Assembly (NCBI RefSeq): GCF_030408815.1
Contig: NZ_CP047355.1
Span: 1,612,001-1,676,000 of the forward strand
Origin: Corynebacterium freiburgense
GTDB lineage: Bacteria; Actinomycetota; Actinomycetes; Mycobacteriales; Mycobacteriaceae
DNA: 64,000 nt
Direction: 5' to 3'
Below the pieces are notes generated by a model. The model did not search any database. It was not told the origin of the DNA and worked only from the letters and a program-made list of their open reading frames with translations. Position 1 is the stretch's first letter. Each line of letters starts with the position of its first letter. Shown one piece after another: positions 20,187 through 30,476 of this stretch. The translations under genes and the position numbers were made by a program.

Positions 20187-21388
20187 CGTTGCTCAAGCCT
20201 ATCGACGACCGTGCGTGCAAACTGTTCCACCTCAGGAAACCGTGGATCAGCACCTCGGCTAGCAAATCGAGCCAGCGCCTCAAATGTTTCTATAAGATCC
20301 CTGCGCGCATCTTCCGCATCTCGCAGTACCGCATACAAAACATCGAATTCTTCATCGAGTGAAGCGGTGACCAAAGCAGTCTCCTCGGCGCTTGGCCCAT
20401 CAGCTGCACCTGCAACTGCTTGACTCATCGACCCGTAATAAAGGTATGCAACACTCGCGAAGGCCCACCCGAGTAACGCCGTCACAATCCTCGCTTGCAG
20501 CCGCTGGTGATTATTCACATTCGGCCATGCCGTATTCACTTCATCCACCCACGCGAAAATAAAAGCGTCGGCTTCTTCATCAGAGATTGGATGTGCGGAA
20601 ATAAACTGGGGGAAACCAGCGATAACACAAGCGATATCAAAGGTCACATCCCGGAAGCCCGCCCACTCATAGTCTAAAAACTGTGTTCGATCAGAAAAGA
20701 GGATGTTATCTGGTGATAAATCGAAGGGGGTAAAGGCACGGTGGAAACCAGACTTAAGTCGGCGCTGCGCCTCATTTGCAAAGTTGCGAACAACCTCAGG
20801 GATTTGAACTCCGGCGGAAACCAGTAGTGTCATTCCACGATCAATCGAACTAGTTAGCGTGGTGTCCCGTAACTGGTGAATATCAGCAGAAGCCGGGTAC
20901 CTATTAAGCATTCGATTCAGCAAAATATCAAAGTGAGCTTCTCTATGGAATGTCCCAGCATGCATTTTGCCAATTGCTTGTCCGAGTGTTCGCAATAATT
21001 GCAAACGCTGCTGCGGATCTCTACTTTCAAGCAGGTCAGCAAAGGTTTCACCATCACCTGAATCGGATATAACAAGCATCCGACGGTCGATATCGTAGGC
21101 AAGTAATACCGGGCCGGGTCGGACATCTTCTGGTAATGATGTGGTGAATTGATATGACACCACCTCACGGATCAATGCCGCGTCATCGATCCGGTCACCG
21201 GTGGAAGGCACAAACTTCACCACCACCGAGCGTTGCTGCAAAAACGGCGATGGTGCAAGTCTTGCGCGAATTACCGTCGCCGTTCCAGAGCCGCCTAATT
21301 GTTCCCATTCTTGAAACGCATGAGTTCCACCGAATTTTTGTGCCAATAATTCTTCGGCGATTTCAACTATTTCGGTCAGGGTTGGCAT
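20183..21388 (-). CDS. Protein-kinase-like-fold phosphotransferase family protein
   Basis: 401 residues resembling the aminoglycoside phosphotransferase/choline kinase fold. The N-lobe includes [25 protein letters not shown] with an invariant-like Lys. The catalytic loop reads [12 protein letters not shown], where Asp and Asn are kept but the usual His-Gly-Asp start is altered. The metal-binding loop reads [10 protein letters not shown]. It may still be a kinase, or a pseudo-kinase. It is a conserved neighbour of rarA and aspS in corynebacteria; the substrate is unknown. Confidence 0.78.
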   Translation of the reverse strand: MPTLTEIVEIAEELLAQKFGGTHAFQEWEQLGGSGTATVIRARLAPSPFLQQRSVVVKFVPSTGDRIDDAALIREVVSYQFTTSLPEDVRPGPVLLAYDIDRRMLVISDSGDGETFADLLESRDPQQRLQLLRTLGQAIGKMHAGTFHREAHFDILLNRMLNRYPASADIHQLRDTTLTSSIDRGMTLLVSAGVQIPEVVRNFANEAQRRLKSGFHRAFTPFDLSPDNILFSDRTQFLDYEWAGFRDVTFDIACVIAGFPQFISAHPISDEEADAFIFAWVDEVNTAWPNVNNHQRLQARIVTALLGWAFASVAYLYYGSMSQAVAGAADGPSAEETALVTASLDEEFDVLYAVLRDAEDARRDLIETFEALARFASRGADPRFPEVEQFARTVVDRLEQR

Positions 21389-21412
21389 AGGACGGCGGCT
21401 CCTTAGGCGGAT

Positions 21413-23203
21413 TTAGGCTTCAACCTTCTTTTTGGGCTTCGCATCAATACCGGTTTCTTTCCGCTGCTCCGGGGTGATTGGCGCAGGCGCATCGGTAAGT
21501 GGATCTACACCGCCACCGGACTTCGGGAAGGCGATAACATCACGAATAGATTCAAAGCCACCAAGCAATGAAACAATGCGATCCCAGCCAAACGCAATAC
21601 CCCCATGTGGAGGTGCTCCAAATGCGAAAGCATCAAGAAGGAAGCCAAATTTTTCTTGTGCTTCCGCTTCGGAAATGCCCATCACCTTAAACACGCGTTC
21701 TTGAACATCACGACGGTGGATACGAATCGAACCACCACCAATTTCATTGCCGTTACACACAATGTCATAGGCATATGCCAATGCTGATCCCGGATCAGTA
21801 TCAAATGTGTCCAAGCATTCAGGCTTTGGTGAAGTAAAGGCATGGTGGACTGCAGTCCAAGCGGAGTGGCCGAGCGCCACATCGCCTGAGGCCTTGGCAT
21901 CAGCGGAAGGTTCAAACATTGGTGCATCTACAATCCAGGTAAATGCCCAGTCCCCTTCTTGAATCAAGCCAAGTTTATTTGCAATTTCACCGCGTGCAGC
22001 ACCCAAAAGTGCGCGTGCGCTCTTGGTTTCGCCAGCGGCAAAGAAAATACAGTCGCCTGGCTTTGCCCCTACATGTGCAGCGATTCCTTGGCGCTCTTCC
22101 TCGGTAATGTTTTTTGCCACCGGGCCGGAAAGCTCACCGTCTTCACCTACCAAGATATAAGCGAGACCTTTAGCGCCGCGTTGCTTTGCCCATTCTTGCC
22201 AAGCATCGAGTTGACGTCGTGGCTGTGAGGCACCGCCTTCCATAACCACTGCACCAACATATTCATTTTGGAACACACGGAATGAGGTGTTTTTAAAGAA
22301 GTCAGTACATTCGGTGATTTGAATATCAAAACGCAAATCCGGCTTATCAGAACCGTAGAGTCGCATTGCCTCGGCGTACGTCATACGAGGAATCGGAGTG
22401 CTGATCTCGTATCCAATAAGCTTCCACAACGAAACCAAGATTTCTTCAGCCAAGGCAATAACATCGTCTTGGTCAACAAAACTCATTTCCAGGTCTAGCT
22501 GGGTGAATTCTGGCTGGCGATCGGCACGAAAATCCTCATCGCGGTAGCATCGTGCAATCTGGTAGTAGCGTTCCATCCCGGCAACCATCAGAAGTTGCTT
22601 AAACAGCTGTGGTGATTGTGGCAACGCATAGAAGGAGCCCGGCTTTAAACGTGCAGGCACCAAGAAGTCACGAGCACCTTCAGGTGTAGAACGAGTTAGC
22701 GTTGGGGTTTCAATCTCGGTGAATTCATGCGCATCTAACACCGAGCGGGCCGCGCGATTTACGGCAGAACGCAACCGAAGTGCGTTTCCCTGATTTGTAC
22801 GACGCAAATCTAAGTAGCGGTACTTTAAGCGAGCTTCCTCGCCAACCTCGCCGCCGGACGCGGCGTCGTCAATCTGAAACGGCAAAGGTGCAGATTCATT
22901 GAGTACTACTAGTTCAGTGACGTTTAGTTCAACGTCACCGGAAGCAAGATTTGGGTTTTCAGATCCTTCCGGGCGAGCTTCCACAATACCGGTTACCTGA
23001 ATGCAGAATTCGCTGCGCAAAGCGTGCGCGCGTTCAGCAACCTCGTTATCGCGGAAGACTACTTGTGCAATGCCGGAACGGTCGCGGAGATCAATAAAAA
23101 TCACGCCACCATGGTCACGACGGCGGGAAACCCACCCGGTCAACGTGACGGTTTCGCCTGCAGTTTCTTTACGCAGATCGCCCGCCAAATGAGTGCGCAG
23201 CAC
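21413..23203 (-). CDS. aspS: Aspartyl-tRNA synthetase
   Basis: 596 residues of bacterial-type AspRS: N-terminal OB-fold anticodon domain ([23 protein letters not shown]), catalytic motifs including [21 protein letters not shown], a GAD insertion domain, and motif 3 [17 protein letters not shown] start at 23203. A Lys/Glu/Ala-rich C-terminal extension ends [18 protein letters not shown]. Many actinobacterial AspRS also charge tRNA-Asn; that cannot be judged here. Confidence 0.97.
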   Translation of the reverse strand: MLRTHLAGDLRKETAGETVTLTGWVSRRRDHGGVIFIDLRDRSGIAQVVFRDNEVAERAHALRSEFCIQVTGIVEARPEGSENPNLASGDVELNVTELVVLNESAPLPFQIDDAASGGEVGEEARLKYRYLDLRRTNQGNALRLRSAVNRAARSVLDAHEFTEIETPTLTRSTPEGARDFLVPARLKPGSFYALPQSPQLFKQLLMVAGMERYYQIARCYRDEDFRADRQPEFTQLDLEMSFVDQDDVIALAEEILVSLWKLIGYEISTPIPRMTYAEAMRLYGSDKPDLRFDIQITECTDFFKNTSFRVFQNEYVGAVVMEGGASQPRRQLDAWQEWAKQRGAKGLAYILVGEDGELSGPVAKNITEEERQGIAAHVGAKPGDCIFFAAGETKSARALLGAARGEIANKLGLIQEGDWAFTWIVDAPMFEPSADAKASGDVALGHSAWTAVHHAFTSPKPECLDTFDTDPGSALAYAYDIVCNGNEIGGGSIRIHRRDVQERVFKVMGISEAEAQEKFGFLLDAFAFGAPPHGGIAFGWDRIVSLLGGFESIRDVIAFPKSGGGVDPLTDAPAPITPEQRKETGIDAKPKKKVEA

Positions 23204-23403
23204 GTTCGTAGGATCCTTCCATGTAAGGGAAATGAAAAACTCTCCGCCCGATCCTACCCCGTTGCACTATAAACAGCGGCGCCGCCCCACCCCAATACAA
23301 CGATTAGTGCCTACCCGAACATATCTCCATCTGATGGGGATTAATCAACATTCTTAGTATTTCTACCCGGATTTTCCTAACAAACGTATGCGATAATATT
23401 GTC

Positions 23404-24291
23404 ATGACCTTTCGCGATGATGTCACCAAATCAGCTCCCGGCGCTAGTAAACGCGGCCCCGGTGGCACCGTTGCCATCGGCGGCGGCCTTGGCACACTCG
23501 TGCTTGTAGCCCTATTTATTTTTATGGGTGGAGATCCTAAACAGCTGGAATCTATGCTTGGGCAACAAACCCAACAAGAACAATCCAGTAATGGCCAAGA
23601 GCAAGCTTCCGGGCTTGACCACTGCAAAGTCGGCGCCGATGCGAATAAATATGATGATTGTCGCGTTGATTTCACGGCATCTTCACTCAATGTGATTTGG
23701 GGAAAGGTGCTGCCTGAACAAGCACAAATTGAATATACACGGCCTGATGCTGTGATTTTCCAAGGCAGTACAAACTCTGGTTGCGGCCAAGCTTCAGCTT
23801 CAACCGGACCGTTTTATTGTCCCCGAGACCAATCAGCCTATTTCGATGTTTCGTTCTTTGAGCAATTGCGCGGACTGGGTGCGAAAAATGCGCCTTTCGC
23901 CCAAGAATATATCATCGCACATGAGTTTGGACATCATATTCAACAATTAGAGGGCACCCTTAAACTCAGCAACTATAATCAGCCTGGCGCGGATTCTAAT
24001 GCAGTCAAGATTGAGCTTCAGGCAGACTGCTATGCCGGTGTTTGGGCCCACCATGCAGACGATGGTGAAAATGCGCTCCTAAAGGAAATCTCCCAACAGG
24101 AAGTCCAGGATGCTATTGCCGCAGCCCAGGCAGTTGGTGATGACAATATCCAAAAACGCTCAGGCGGCGAGGTTCGCCCCGAGGCATGGACACACGGTTC
24201 TTCGGCCCAACGCGCGGAAGCATTTATGGCTGGATTTAATACCGGAAAAATGTCTTCATGTGACACTCTGGAACGAGGCGTTTACCGTTAA
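23404..24291 (+). CDS. YpfJ-type neutral zinc metallopeptidase, membrane anchored
   Basis: 295 residues: short cytoplasmic N-terminus, one membrane segment at about 23-41, a Gln-rich linker, then the Zn_peptidase (YpfJ) domain facing outside. The zinc motif HEFGHHIQ is at 173-180. Four Cys in pairs (DHCKVGADANKYDDC; GCGQA and FYCPRD) could form disulfides. Start ATG 23404. Divergent from aspS and convergent with the VWA gene, from which it is separated by a shared terminator. The substrate is not known for the family. Confidence 0.92.
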   Translation: MTFRDDVTKSAPGASKRGPGGTVAIGGGLGTLVLVALFIFMGGDPKQLESMLGQQTQQEQSSNGQEQASGLDHCKVGADANKYDDCRVDFTASSLNVIWGKVLPEQAQIEYTRPDAVIFQGSTNSGCGQASASTGPFYCPRDQSAYFDVSFFEQLRGLGAKNAPFAQEYIIAHEFGHHIQQLEGTLKLSNYNQPGADSNAVKIELQADCYAGVWAHHADDGENALLKEISQQEVQDAIAAAQAVGDDNIQKRSGGEVRPEAWTHGSSAQRAEAFMAGFNTGKMSSCDTLERGVYR

Positions 24292-24328
24292 TCCGAAATA
24301 AGACATTATTTTCGGGTTTTTATTAGCA
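24290..24328. terminator. Bidirectional terminator between the peptidase and the VWA gene
   Basis: CCGAAATAA GACA TTATTTTCGG forms a stem with one bulged base and is followed on the plus strand by GTTTTTATT. It lies directly after the peptidase stop and overlaps the last codons of the convergent VWA gene. Confidence 0.65.
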
Positions 24329-26261
24329 CGGCGGTGGCTGTTATAAGTACGGCCGCCGCCGCAACACTTCCGCCCACAATTTTTAGTGTGGTGTTTACAC
24401 TTGTGGTTTGTATTGGTGCTGCAGTTTCAGATGCAGCCTCCGTTACCTTTCTTTGCGTAGCGGTTTCGGTTTCTTCAGTATGTGCCGCTGTTTGAAAATT
24501 TGGCCCGTGTTTCGGTGCCCCTTGCGGTTTTAGTGTAAGCCGGTACTTTAATCGAGCAGGCTGTGGTTCGCCTTCATTCAGCGATCCAGCGGTATTAGTA
24601 AAACTCAATGCCACATAGTGGTTGCCGCCTAGCCAAAATGAACGGGCATTAGCCCCTTCGGCGTGTACATTCCCATAGGAAATCGGATAACGGGTACCAA
24701 AGTTCACAGGTTGTTGAGTATCAGCAAGCGCAATATTGCTGCCACCGATAATCTCCTGGGATTGTCCTAGCGCATTGATCACTTGGAGTTCCAAGGTGCG
24801 GGAATGCTCTCCGTCACCTTCTGGTTGGACTTGACCTAGATCTTCGAGCACTTCTAATGTCCCATCCAGTGTTTGTCCCCATTCCACGGGCACCGAATAG
24901 AAATGCGTTTCTCCTTGAGAGATTTCTCCATAGGTGGTGCCCAGTAGTTCTTCAGCACCTTCCGGCTGGGTATTGGGTTGCACCGCTACTACGTTTTCGG
25001 TTGAGGAAAGCGCTTGGATATCACCCGTATTACGTTCTTCGGTTGGCTTAGAGTGGAATTCATCGCCGAGGTCTTCCGGTTCTGGCACCGCAGCGAATGT
25101 CATATCGATATCAATGGAATCTTTGTATTCATTGGATCGCATTAGGTGCAGGTCAAGGTATACATCATTGGTATTGCAGCCGTCGCCGGGTTCATATAGG
25201 TCACTAACCAGGTATCCGGCTTTTGGGGCGTCGGTATCTAAAAAGTTACTTCGACTGGTGCCATTACTGGAATTGCAAGTCACCATGGTGCCATTGTGGT
25301 CATATTGGAGCGACGGCGAAAAAACAAACCCACCTGGACTGCGGAAAAAATGAACGGTTCCCGTAATGGGTACGGCAATATATCCAATGTGTAGTCGGTG
25401 CCCCTCCGGAATTCGGAGTTTGAGCATATTTTGACCGTTTTCTTCTTCCGCTTCAGTGAGTGTTTGTGCAGAGATTCGGGTCGGGTTGTCCAACGTGCCT
25501 ACCGGCACTTCGGGGGCGTCGTTAATGTCTTTTCCTAGCTGTATTGTTCGCTGCGGAAATTTGTATTTACTTTGCACACTTTCTTTGGCCACACTGGCTA
25601 GCGCAGTTTGTAGTGAATCGGTGTCGGAGGCTTCCGCAAAGATCCCACCAGTTGTATCTGCAATGCATTGGAGTTCTTTGCGCGCCATTTCAGTTGCTGC
25701 AATCCCAATGGTGTGTATGGAAAGCTGCTGGTCCTGTCCTTTTAATTGTGCTGCAGTGTCACAGGCTGGCGGAGGCGTACAAGTATTTTCCCCACGGGCG
25801 ATAATCACCATGTGTTTTTTGCCAGGTTCGGTAAGGAATTCATTTGCTTTGAGTAGTGCCGAACTTATAGCCGCTCGCCCACCAGCTTCGAGTGGTTCAG
25901 TGCGTTGCTGAAGATCACTCACAACATGCTCACGTGGATCCGAAACCACAGTTATGTTTTGGCAATCTGCTTCTGGTTCGGATTCACCATAATCGGTGTC
26001 CGCGGAATTTATTGACGCCCCGTAAGTGACCAACCCCATTGGAGCCTGGGCTGGGAAGTGACCTAAAAATGTATTGAGCGTGTTTTTTGTAGTGCTAAAA
26101 AGTGTTTCGCCTGCGGCGTCGAGTTCCTGCATTGAGTCCGATGCATCGAGGATTATGACGGTAGGATTCAGAGTTATTTCCGCATCTGCGGTGGGTGGGG
26201 AAAGCAAAACCCCGAAGCCGATCACTGCTGCCATTGCCTTGATCGCACGGGCTACATTCAT
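24306..26261 (-). CDS. Secreted, membrane-tethered VWA-domain protein
   Basis: 651 residues from ATG 26261, preferred over an upstream in-frame start because GAGGA precedes it and a clean signal peptide then follows (cleavage after about residue 27, PPTADA). The VWA domain starts at once with the metal site DASDSM (39-44) and continues to about residue 230. The middle is beta-rich and contains paired Cys (AEADCQN; NTCTPPPACDTAAQ). The C-terminus has a membrane segment IVGGSVAAAAVLITATAVLI and a short KTRK tail. It is probably a cell-envelope binding protein; ligand unknown. Confidence 0.88.
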   Translation of the reverse strand: MNVARAIKAMAAVIGFGVLLSPPTADAEITLNPTVIILDASDSMQELDAAGETLFSTTKNTLNTFLGHFPAQAPMGLVTYGASINSADTDYGESEPEADCQNITVVSDPREHVVSDLQQRTEPLEAGGRAAISSALLKANEFLTEPGKKHMVIIARGENTCTPPPACDTAAQLKGQDQQLSIHTIGIAATEMARKELQCIADTTGGIFAEASDTDSLQTALASVAKESVQSKYKFPQRTIQLGKDINDAPEVPVGTLDNPTRISAQTLTEAEEENGQNMLKLRIPEGHRLHIGYIAVPITGTVHFFRSPGGFVFSPSLQYDHNGTMVTCNSSNGTSRSNFLDTDAPKAGYLVSDLYEPGDGCNTNDVYLDLHLMRSNEYKDSIDIDMTFAAVPEPEDLGDEFHSKPTEERNTGDIQALSSTENVVAVQPNTQPEGAEELLGTTYGEISQGETHFYSVPVEWGQTLDGTLEVLEDLGQVQPEGDGEHSRTLELQVINALGQSQEIIGGSNIALADTQQPVNFGTRYPISYGNVHAEGANARSFWLGGNHYVALSFTNTAGSLNEGEPQPARLKYRLTLKPQGAPKHGPNFQTAAHTEETETATQRKVTEAASETAAPIQTTSVNTTLKIVGGSVAAAAVLITATAVLIKTRK

Positions 26262-26384
26262 AGTGATTCCTCGTTTTAGGTGAAAAATGCCAAACACTAG
26301 ATTAAGAGCGAAACGAAAATGTTACTGGAAAAAGCGTCAACTCAATACCGAATAGTTATCAATTTGCGATATTGCTACTACAAG

Positions 26385-27122
26385 TCATTTCGAGTCCCGT
26401 AGGTCCGCAAGGAAGTTTCGACGTCGCCGCTCACCTCGATGCGTGCACCAATCACAGTGCTCCGCTCCCGTGGTATACCAATGACAACACGAATTGCGGT
26501 AGAACACCGTTGCGCGTTTGTCACCATATTGCAATTCTTCAAACCAACCAAGTTTTTCTAAGGTTGGGTCTGCCCGAAGCAAGGTATTCCCCAATGCAGT
26601 ACTATCCAACGACGGGTGTTTCCGACCCACATTTCGAACTGCAGCACCAATGGTTGCGGCAATATTTCCCTTCAGGTTGGCCACACCGACCCCAGTCGCT
26701 ATATGAAATGAATACACAAGCGGCTGTATAAGACCGAAAGCATATTCCGTGGTTTGAGCAGCACTTATACTCCGCGTTGTGATATCAGCTACAGAAATCG
26801 CTGTTGTGGCTCCATGTTCCATATGCAACCATGTAGCCCGATCCGAAAACTCAAACACACAGCCAGTAAGCATCCAGTTCGCAATATTAATTCCAACAAT
26901 ACGGTGCGCGGCGCGCTGAAACGCTAACGAACCAGCATGGCGCAGTTTTTCAACTCGATAATGAGTTTGAAATTGCGTTGCGACGTCGCGGGCCACCTCA
27001 GTATCTGCCAGCTCACCAAGACACACCACCCCAGCTTTTGGAACACCTTCAAACAGCTTGTATTGGAATGACACCTTGCGAAGTTCGCTCGTTAACTCAT
27101 TATTCACTGGTTGGTTCCGCAT
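26385..27122 (-). CDS. FhuF-like (2Fe-2S) protein
   Basis: 245 residues. The only strong motif is C-terminal: NSCCHWYTTGAEHCDWCTHR, the C-C-x10-C-x2-C iron-sulfur site of the FhuF family of ferric-siderophore reductases. The upstream part resembles the FhuF/IucA-like N-terminal domain only weakly. It overlaps the helicase gene by 23 bases; a GTG at 27107 is an alternative start with less overlap. An iron-reductase role is inferred from the motif alone; no siderophore transporter is nearby. Confidence 0.72.
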   Translation of the reverse strand: MRNQPVNNELTSELRKVSFQYKLFEGVPKAGVVCLGELADTEVARDVATQFQTHYRVEKLRHAGSLAFQRAAHRIVGINIANWMLTGCVFEFSDRATWLHMEHGATTAISVADITTRSISAAQTTEYAFGLIQPLVYSFHIATGVGVANLKGNIAATIGAAVRNVGRKHPSLDSTALGNTLLRADPTLEKLGWFEELQYGDKRATVFYRNSCCHWYTTGAEHCDWCTHRGERRRRNFLADLRDSK

Positions 27123-29709
27123 CCATATTCAAGCGTGCGCGTTCTTCCGCAATAATCTGAGCTGCCAATTGAGCCTCTGAAATATCTACTGCATCCTCAA
27201 CCTGTGCAGATTCACTGGGGCGCGCATAGGAATCAAAAATTGCACGTTTTTCTGCAAGGATGTTCAATAGTCGCTCGTCCGCAGTATCGTCCGCGATAAG
27301 ACGATGTACTTGCACCACCCGTGTTTGCCCCATGCGATGCGCCCGGGCAATCGCTTGGTCTTCAATCGTTGGTTTCACTTGTGGCTCTACCAAAATCACA
27401 ACTGTGGCCGCCTGGATATTTAGACCCACACCAGCCGCCGTAATTTGTGCAAGCAAACAACTCCCGGCATCAGAACGTCCTAAGTTATCGACGTATTCTT
27501 GGCGCACTGTAGGCGATACCTTTCCGGTAATCACCCCAACAACACGCTCCCCCAATGCCGCTTCAATGCGTTCCAGCACCGGCAAGAAATACGAGAAAAT
27601 AATAATTCGATCGCCGTTTTCTCCAGCGGTTTCCACAATGGCACGAATCCGCTCAAGCTTCGCTGGCTCCATATCCGGTGTAAACATCGGCGCACGCCTA
27701 ATTTCCATCCAGTTTCCACTGGCAACAGCATTCTTATAATGCTGTTGATCATGCGTATTCAACTCAACCCAGTCAATTTGGTCAAGACGCTCTGGAAGTT
27801 CACTTAATACATCACTTTGATTTCGGCGCAGATAGGCGGGTGCAATAGAACGCCGAACCGAAAGTGCACTTTTTTGGGTTTGTGGCACTAGTTCTGGTTG
27901 AAGGTAGCCGACCAGTGTTAAAAACTCCGCGACCCTATTTTCTAATGGGGTCCCAGTAAGCAACAGTGCATACTCGGCTTGGGAAATAAGTTTAGATACC
28001 GCTTGGCTTCTGCGCGTTGCCGGATTTTTTAGAAAATGTGCTTCATCAGCAACGATTGCTTGTGGAGTCACCGCGAACTCGAGCGTGCGGGCACCATCAT
28101 AAGTGCATAGCAAAATACCACCATCAGATACCCAGCTCCCCATCGCTTCTTGCTTTAATGCACCATGCGCAGCATAAACAGCAATAGTGCTAAACTTTCG
28201 AATTTCTCTCACCCAATTCACTACAAGTGCTGCCGGGCAGACAATAACGCTGTGTTGTACCCCCTGTGCATGCAAATGTGCCAGCATCGCTAGTGCCTGG
28301 ACAGTTTTACCAAGGCCCATTTCATCGCCGAGAATGGTCTTTTTCTGTACCAGCGCAAACCGGGCGCCGTAGGACTGATACCCACGTAGAAAAAGATCTT
28401 GAAGGAGTGAGGTATCTAAACGCAACCTTCGAATTTGGTCGATAATACTGGCATCGAGTAGCTCGTTATCCACGTCGATTTCCAGGCCCAATAATGCCTG
28501 CAACAGCCCTTGATAATGTGCTGGGCGCTGTTGGTAGTCTTCCCAGGCGGCGTCACCAAGATCGGTAATACTGTGTGGCTGGAATAGCGCTGGCGATGCC
28601 AATGCCCATGCAAGATCATCTACAAAAGTCTCAAAGGATTGGTCATGGGAGGGCATGCAGACAAGCCAAGGATCTTGTCCTGGCATAGCGGACGGCAAGC
28701 TTTGTGCGTATTCGATAATTCGTTTCTTTCGCGCACGTTCAGCAGCATCGAGCTCTACCATTTGACTGAAACGTGCAAGCACCCGCACAAGCCGGATAAC
28801 CGGAGCGGTCGGGACGTCGCCAATCCGCGTGGAATGTTCCAATTTCGCTTCATAGCGCAGTGTCTGGGCAGCACCTTTCATTCGCCGCGCAGTCTGCTCA
28901 CCAATGCCATTGACCGAAGTCAGGGTGGAAAGCGGAACTCGCAGCACATCAGCAACAGTAGTTACTTGGATGGTCTCCAGTCCGGAAAAACGTAGCTGGC
29001 CTTGAGTTGCTTGTTTTAAAGTCTCAACCGGCAATTGGGCCATAAGTTCTTCTACCCGCATGTCAGTTACATCCTGGAGAGCCCGCTCTGCCTCAGCGCG
29101 AAGCCGCGGCTCGGAATCTGGGTGCTCCAAAAGATCTTTCACCAATGCATGAAGCCGGGCAACCTGGGCAGGGTCTAAATATTCCTGGCGTATTGAATCA
29201 AGACCGAGTGCTAAGGCCAAGCTTTTGGCTGCAAACGTTGTGTATTCCTCGGGGTGACCGATTGTATGTATCTCAGTGAATTTTCGGGCTTGACGTGCCG
29301 CGAGCAAAAGTGGCTGTATGGCGGAAACTTGTGGGGCGTTAAGAAGTACTTCAAGTTGTCGTGCAGCTGCGAGACCAACCTCAATATTTGCCAACCCCAA
29401 GACTCGCCGAAAGAAACCCGCATTCGCTTGCTCGGCCTGACTACGCAATACCGAAATTTGCTCGGCAGCTTCCCCAAACCGTAGCAACGTATCTTCTGCA
29501 TATGTGTGGCGTGCCATTTCCGCTTGCAAGTAAGGCTCATGCCAATGCACCACACCCGGTATAAGCACATGCGCCTCACCAATACGAGGATGGTCCGCAA
29601 CCGTTACTGGGGTTTGCTGCAGCGCCTGCCAAATCGCCCGCGCCTCAACTGCCTGGGCTAATACGATATCGGCGCGCTGCAATAACGCCGAAACTTGGTC
29701 ACGATTCAT
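27100..29709 (-). CDS. SNF2-family DEAD/DEAH helicase-like ATPase
   Basis: 869 residues from ATG 29709 (GTG 29715 is an alternative). The N-terminal 430 residues are family-specific and include a helix-hairpin-helix (LTSVNGIGEQTARRMKG). The SNF2 motor follows: motif I GDEMGLGKTVQ, motif Ia/Ib region, DEAH box VADEAHFLKNP, motif III LLLTGTPLENR, and motif VI QAIARAHRMGQTRVVQVHRL. It probably remodels protein-DNA complexes or acts in repair. No nuclease or methylase sits beside it, so it is not an obvious defence system. Confidence 0.88.
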   Translation of the reverse strand: MNRDQVSALLQRADIVLAQAVEARAIWQALQQTPVTVADHPRIGEAHVLIPGVVHWHEPYLQAEMARHTYAEDTLLRFGEAAEQISVLRSQAEQANAGFFRRVLGLANIEVGLAAARQLEVLLNAPQVSAIQPLLLAARQARKFTEIHTIGHPEEYTTFAAKSLALALGLDSIRQEYLDPAQVARLHALVKDLLEHPDSEPRLRAEAERALQDVTDMRVEELMAQLPVETLKQATQGQLRFSGLETIQVTTVADVLRVPLSTLTSVNGIGEQTARRMKGAAQTLRYEAKLEHSTRIGDVPTAPVIRLVRVLARFSQMVELDAAERARKKRIIEYAQSLPSAMPGQDPWLVCMPSHDQSFETFVDDLAWALASPALFQPHSITDLGDAAWEDYQQRPAHYQGLLQALLGLEIDVDNELLDASIIDQIRRLRLDTSLLQDLFLRGYQSYGARFALVQKKTILGDEMGLGKTVQALAMLAHLHAQGVQHSVIVCPAALVVNWVREIRKFSTIAVYAAHGALKQEAMGSWVSDGGILLCTYDGARTLEFAVTPQAIVADEAHFLKNPATRRSQAVSKLISQAEYALLLTGTPLENRVAEFLTLVGYLQPELVPQTQKSALSVRRSIAPAYLRRNQSDVLSELPERLDQIDWVELNTHDQQHYKNAVASGNWMEIRRAPMFTPDMEPAKLERIRAIVETAGENGDRIIIFSYFLPVLERIEAALGERVVGVITGKVSPTVRQEYVDNLGRSDAGSCLLAQITAAGVGLNIQAATVVILVEPQVKPTIEDQAIARAHRMGQTRVVQVHRLIADDTADERLLNILAEKRAIFDSYARPSESAQVEDAVDISEAQLAAQIIAEERARLNMDAEPTSE

Positions 29710-29765
29710 GGTCACTTATTCTCGCATAACCCAAATACCAAAGGCATCGCGGTTACCCTAGGACT

Positions 29766-30476
29766 ATGAATCGCGCTACCCCTTTTCTGGCAGCTTTTAA
29801 TGATATTGAACAATATCTTCGGCGAACCTACGGATCCCGCAACACCGAAGGCTTTAGGACATTAGTTCGAATGGCTATGCAGAATCAGGCAATACCTCAA
29901 GTGCAGGCCGATGCCTTATTTGCCTTTGCCGACCTCCGCAATGCTATTAGCCACGGCGCCTACAATGACGGCAAGCCCATTGCCGAGCCTTTTGAAAAAA
30001 CCGTAACCGAAATCGAATCACTCCGTGACCTGATTACAAAACCCCCCGCAGCATTGGCAATCTTAGGCGAACGGACACCTCAAGTACTGACCCCCGCCAC
30101 TACCATTACGGAAGCTCTTCGCCTACTGCACACCGATGAACTATCAGCACTGCCAGTGTATAGAAAGTCATTTACGTTTCTACTTACCACCGATATGATC
30201 GTCCGCTGGGTAGCCGAAGACCTTGATGACGATGGCCGCCTTAACGCTCACACCGTCAGCGACCTGGAACCTTACGCAACGGATATGGACACCGCGCATT
30301 TCGGACGTTTAGATATTAGCGCGGCCACAGCAATCCACCACTTTACTGATCCCGGTCATTCCGGCCTACTTCCCCGCGCAATTATTTTAAATGCGCGAGG
30401 AACTCACAAAGAACCGCCCATACGAATTATTGATCGAGCTGAACTACCTAAGCTGGTCCAGGCGCTGGAGTTTTAA
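29766..30476 (+). CDS. HEPN-like N-terminal region fused to CBS domains
   Basis: 236 residues. Residues 1-85 are helical and contain DLRNAISHG, giving R58-x4-H63, the pattern of HEPN ribonucleases. Residues from about 100 form a CBS pair: [26 protein letters not shown] with [15 protein letters not shown], then [13 protein letters not shown] to [16 protein letters not shown] modules usually bind adenine nucleotides. It is divergent from the helicase and its last 29 bases overlap the end of convergent hisS. The HEPN reading is by motif only and could be coincidental. Confidence 0.7.
   Translation: MNRATPFLAAFNDIEQYLRRTYGSRNTEGFRTLVRMAMQNQAIPQVQADALFAFADLRNAISHGAYNDGKPIAEPFEKTVTEIESLRDLITKPPAALAILGERTPQVLTPATTITEALRLLHTDELSALPVYRKSFTFLLTTDMIVRWVAEDLDDDGRLNAHTVSDLEPYATDMDTAHFGRLDISAATAIHHFTDPGHSGLLPRAIILNARGTHKEPPIRIIDRAELPKLVQALEF

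Noticed and set aside
27100..30476. Defence island built on the SNF2 helicase and the HEPN-like protein
   Set aside because: No nuclease, methylase, or known defence partner lies nearby; the neighbours are core genes. Left as separate observations.
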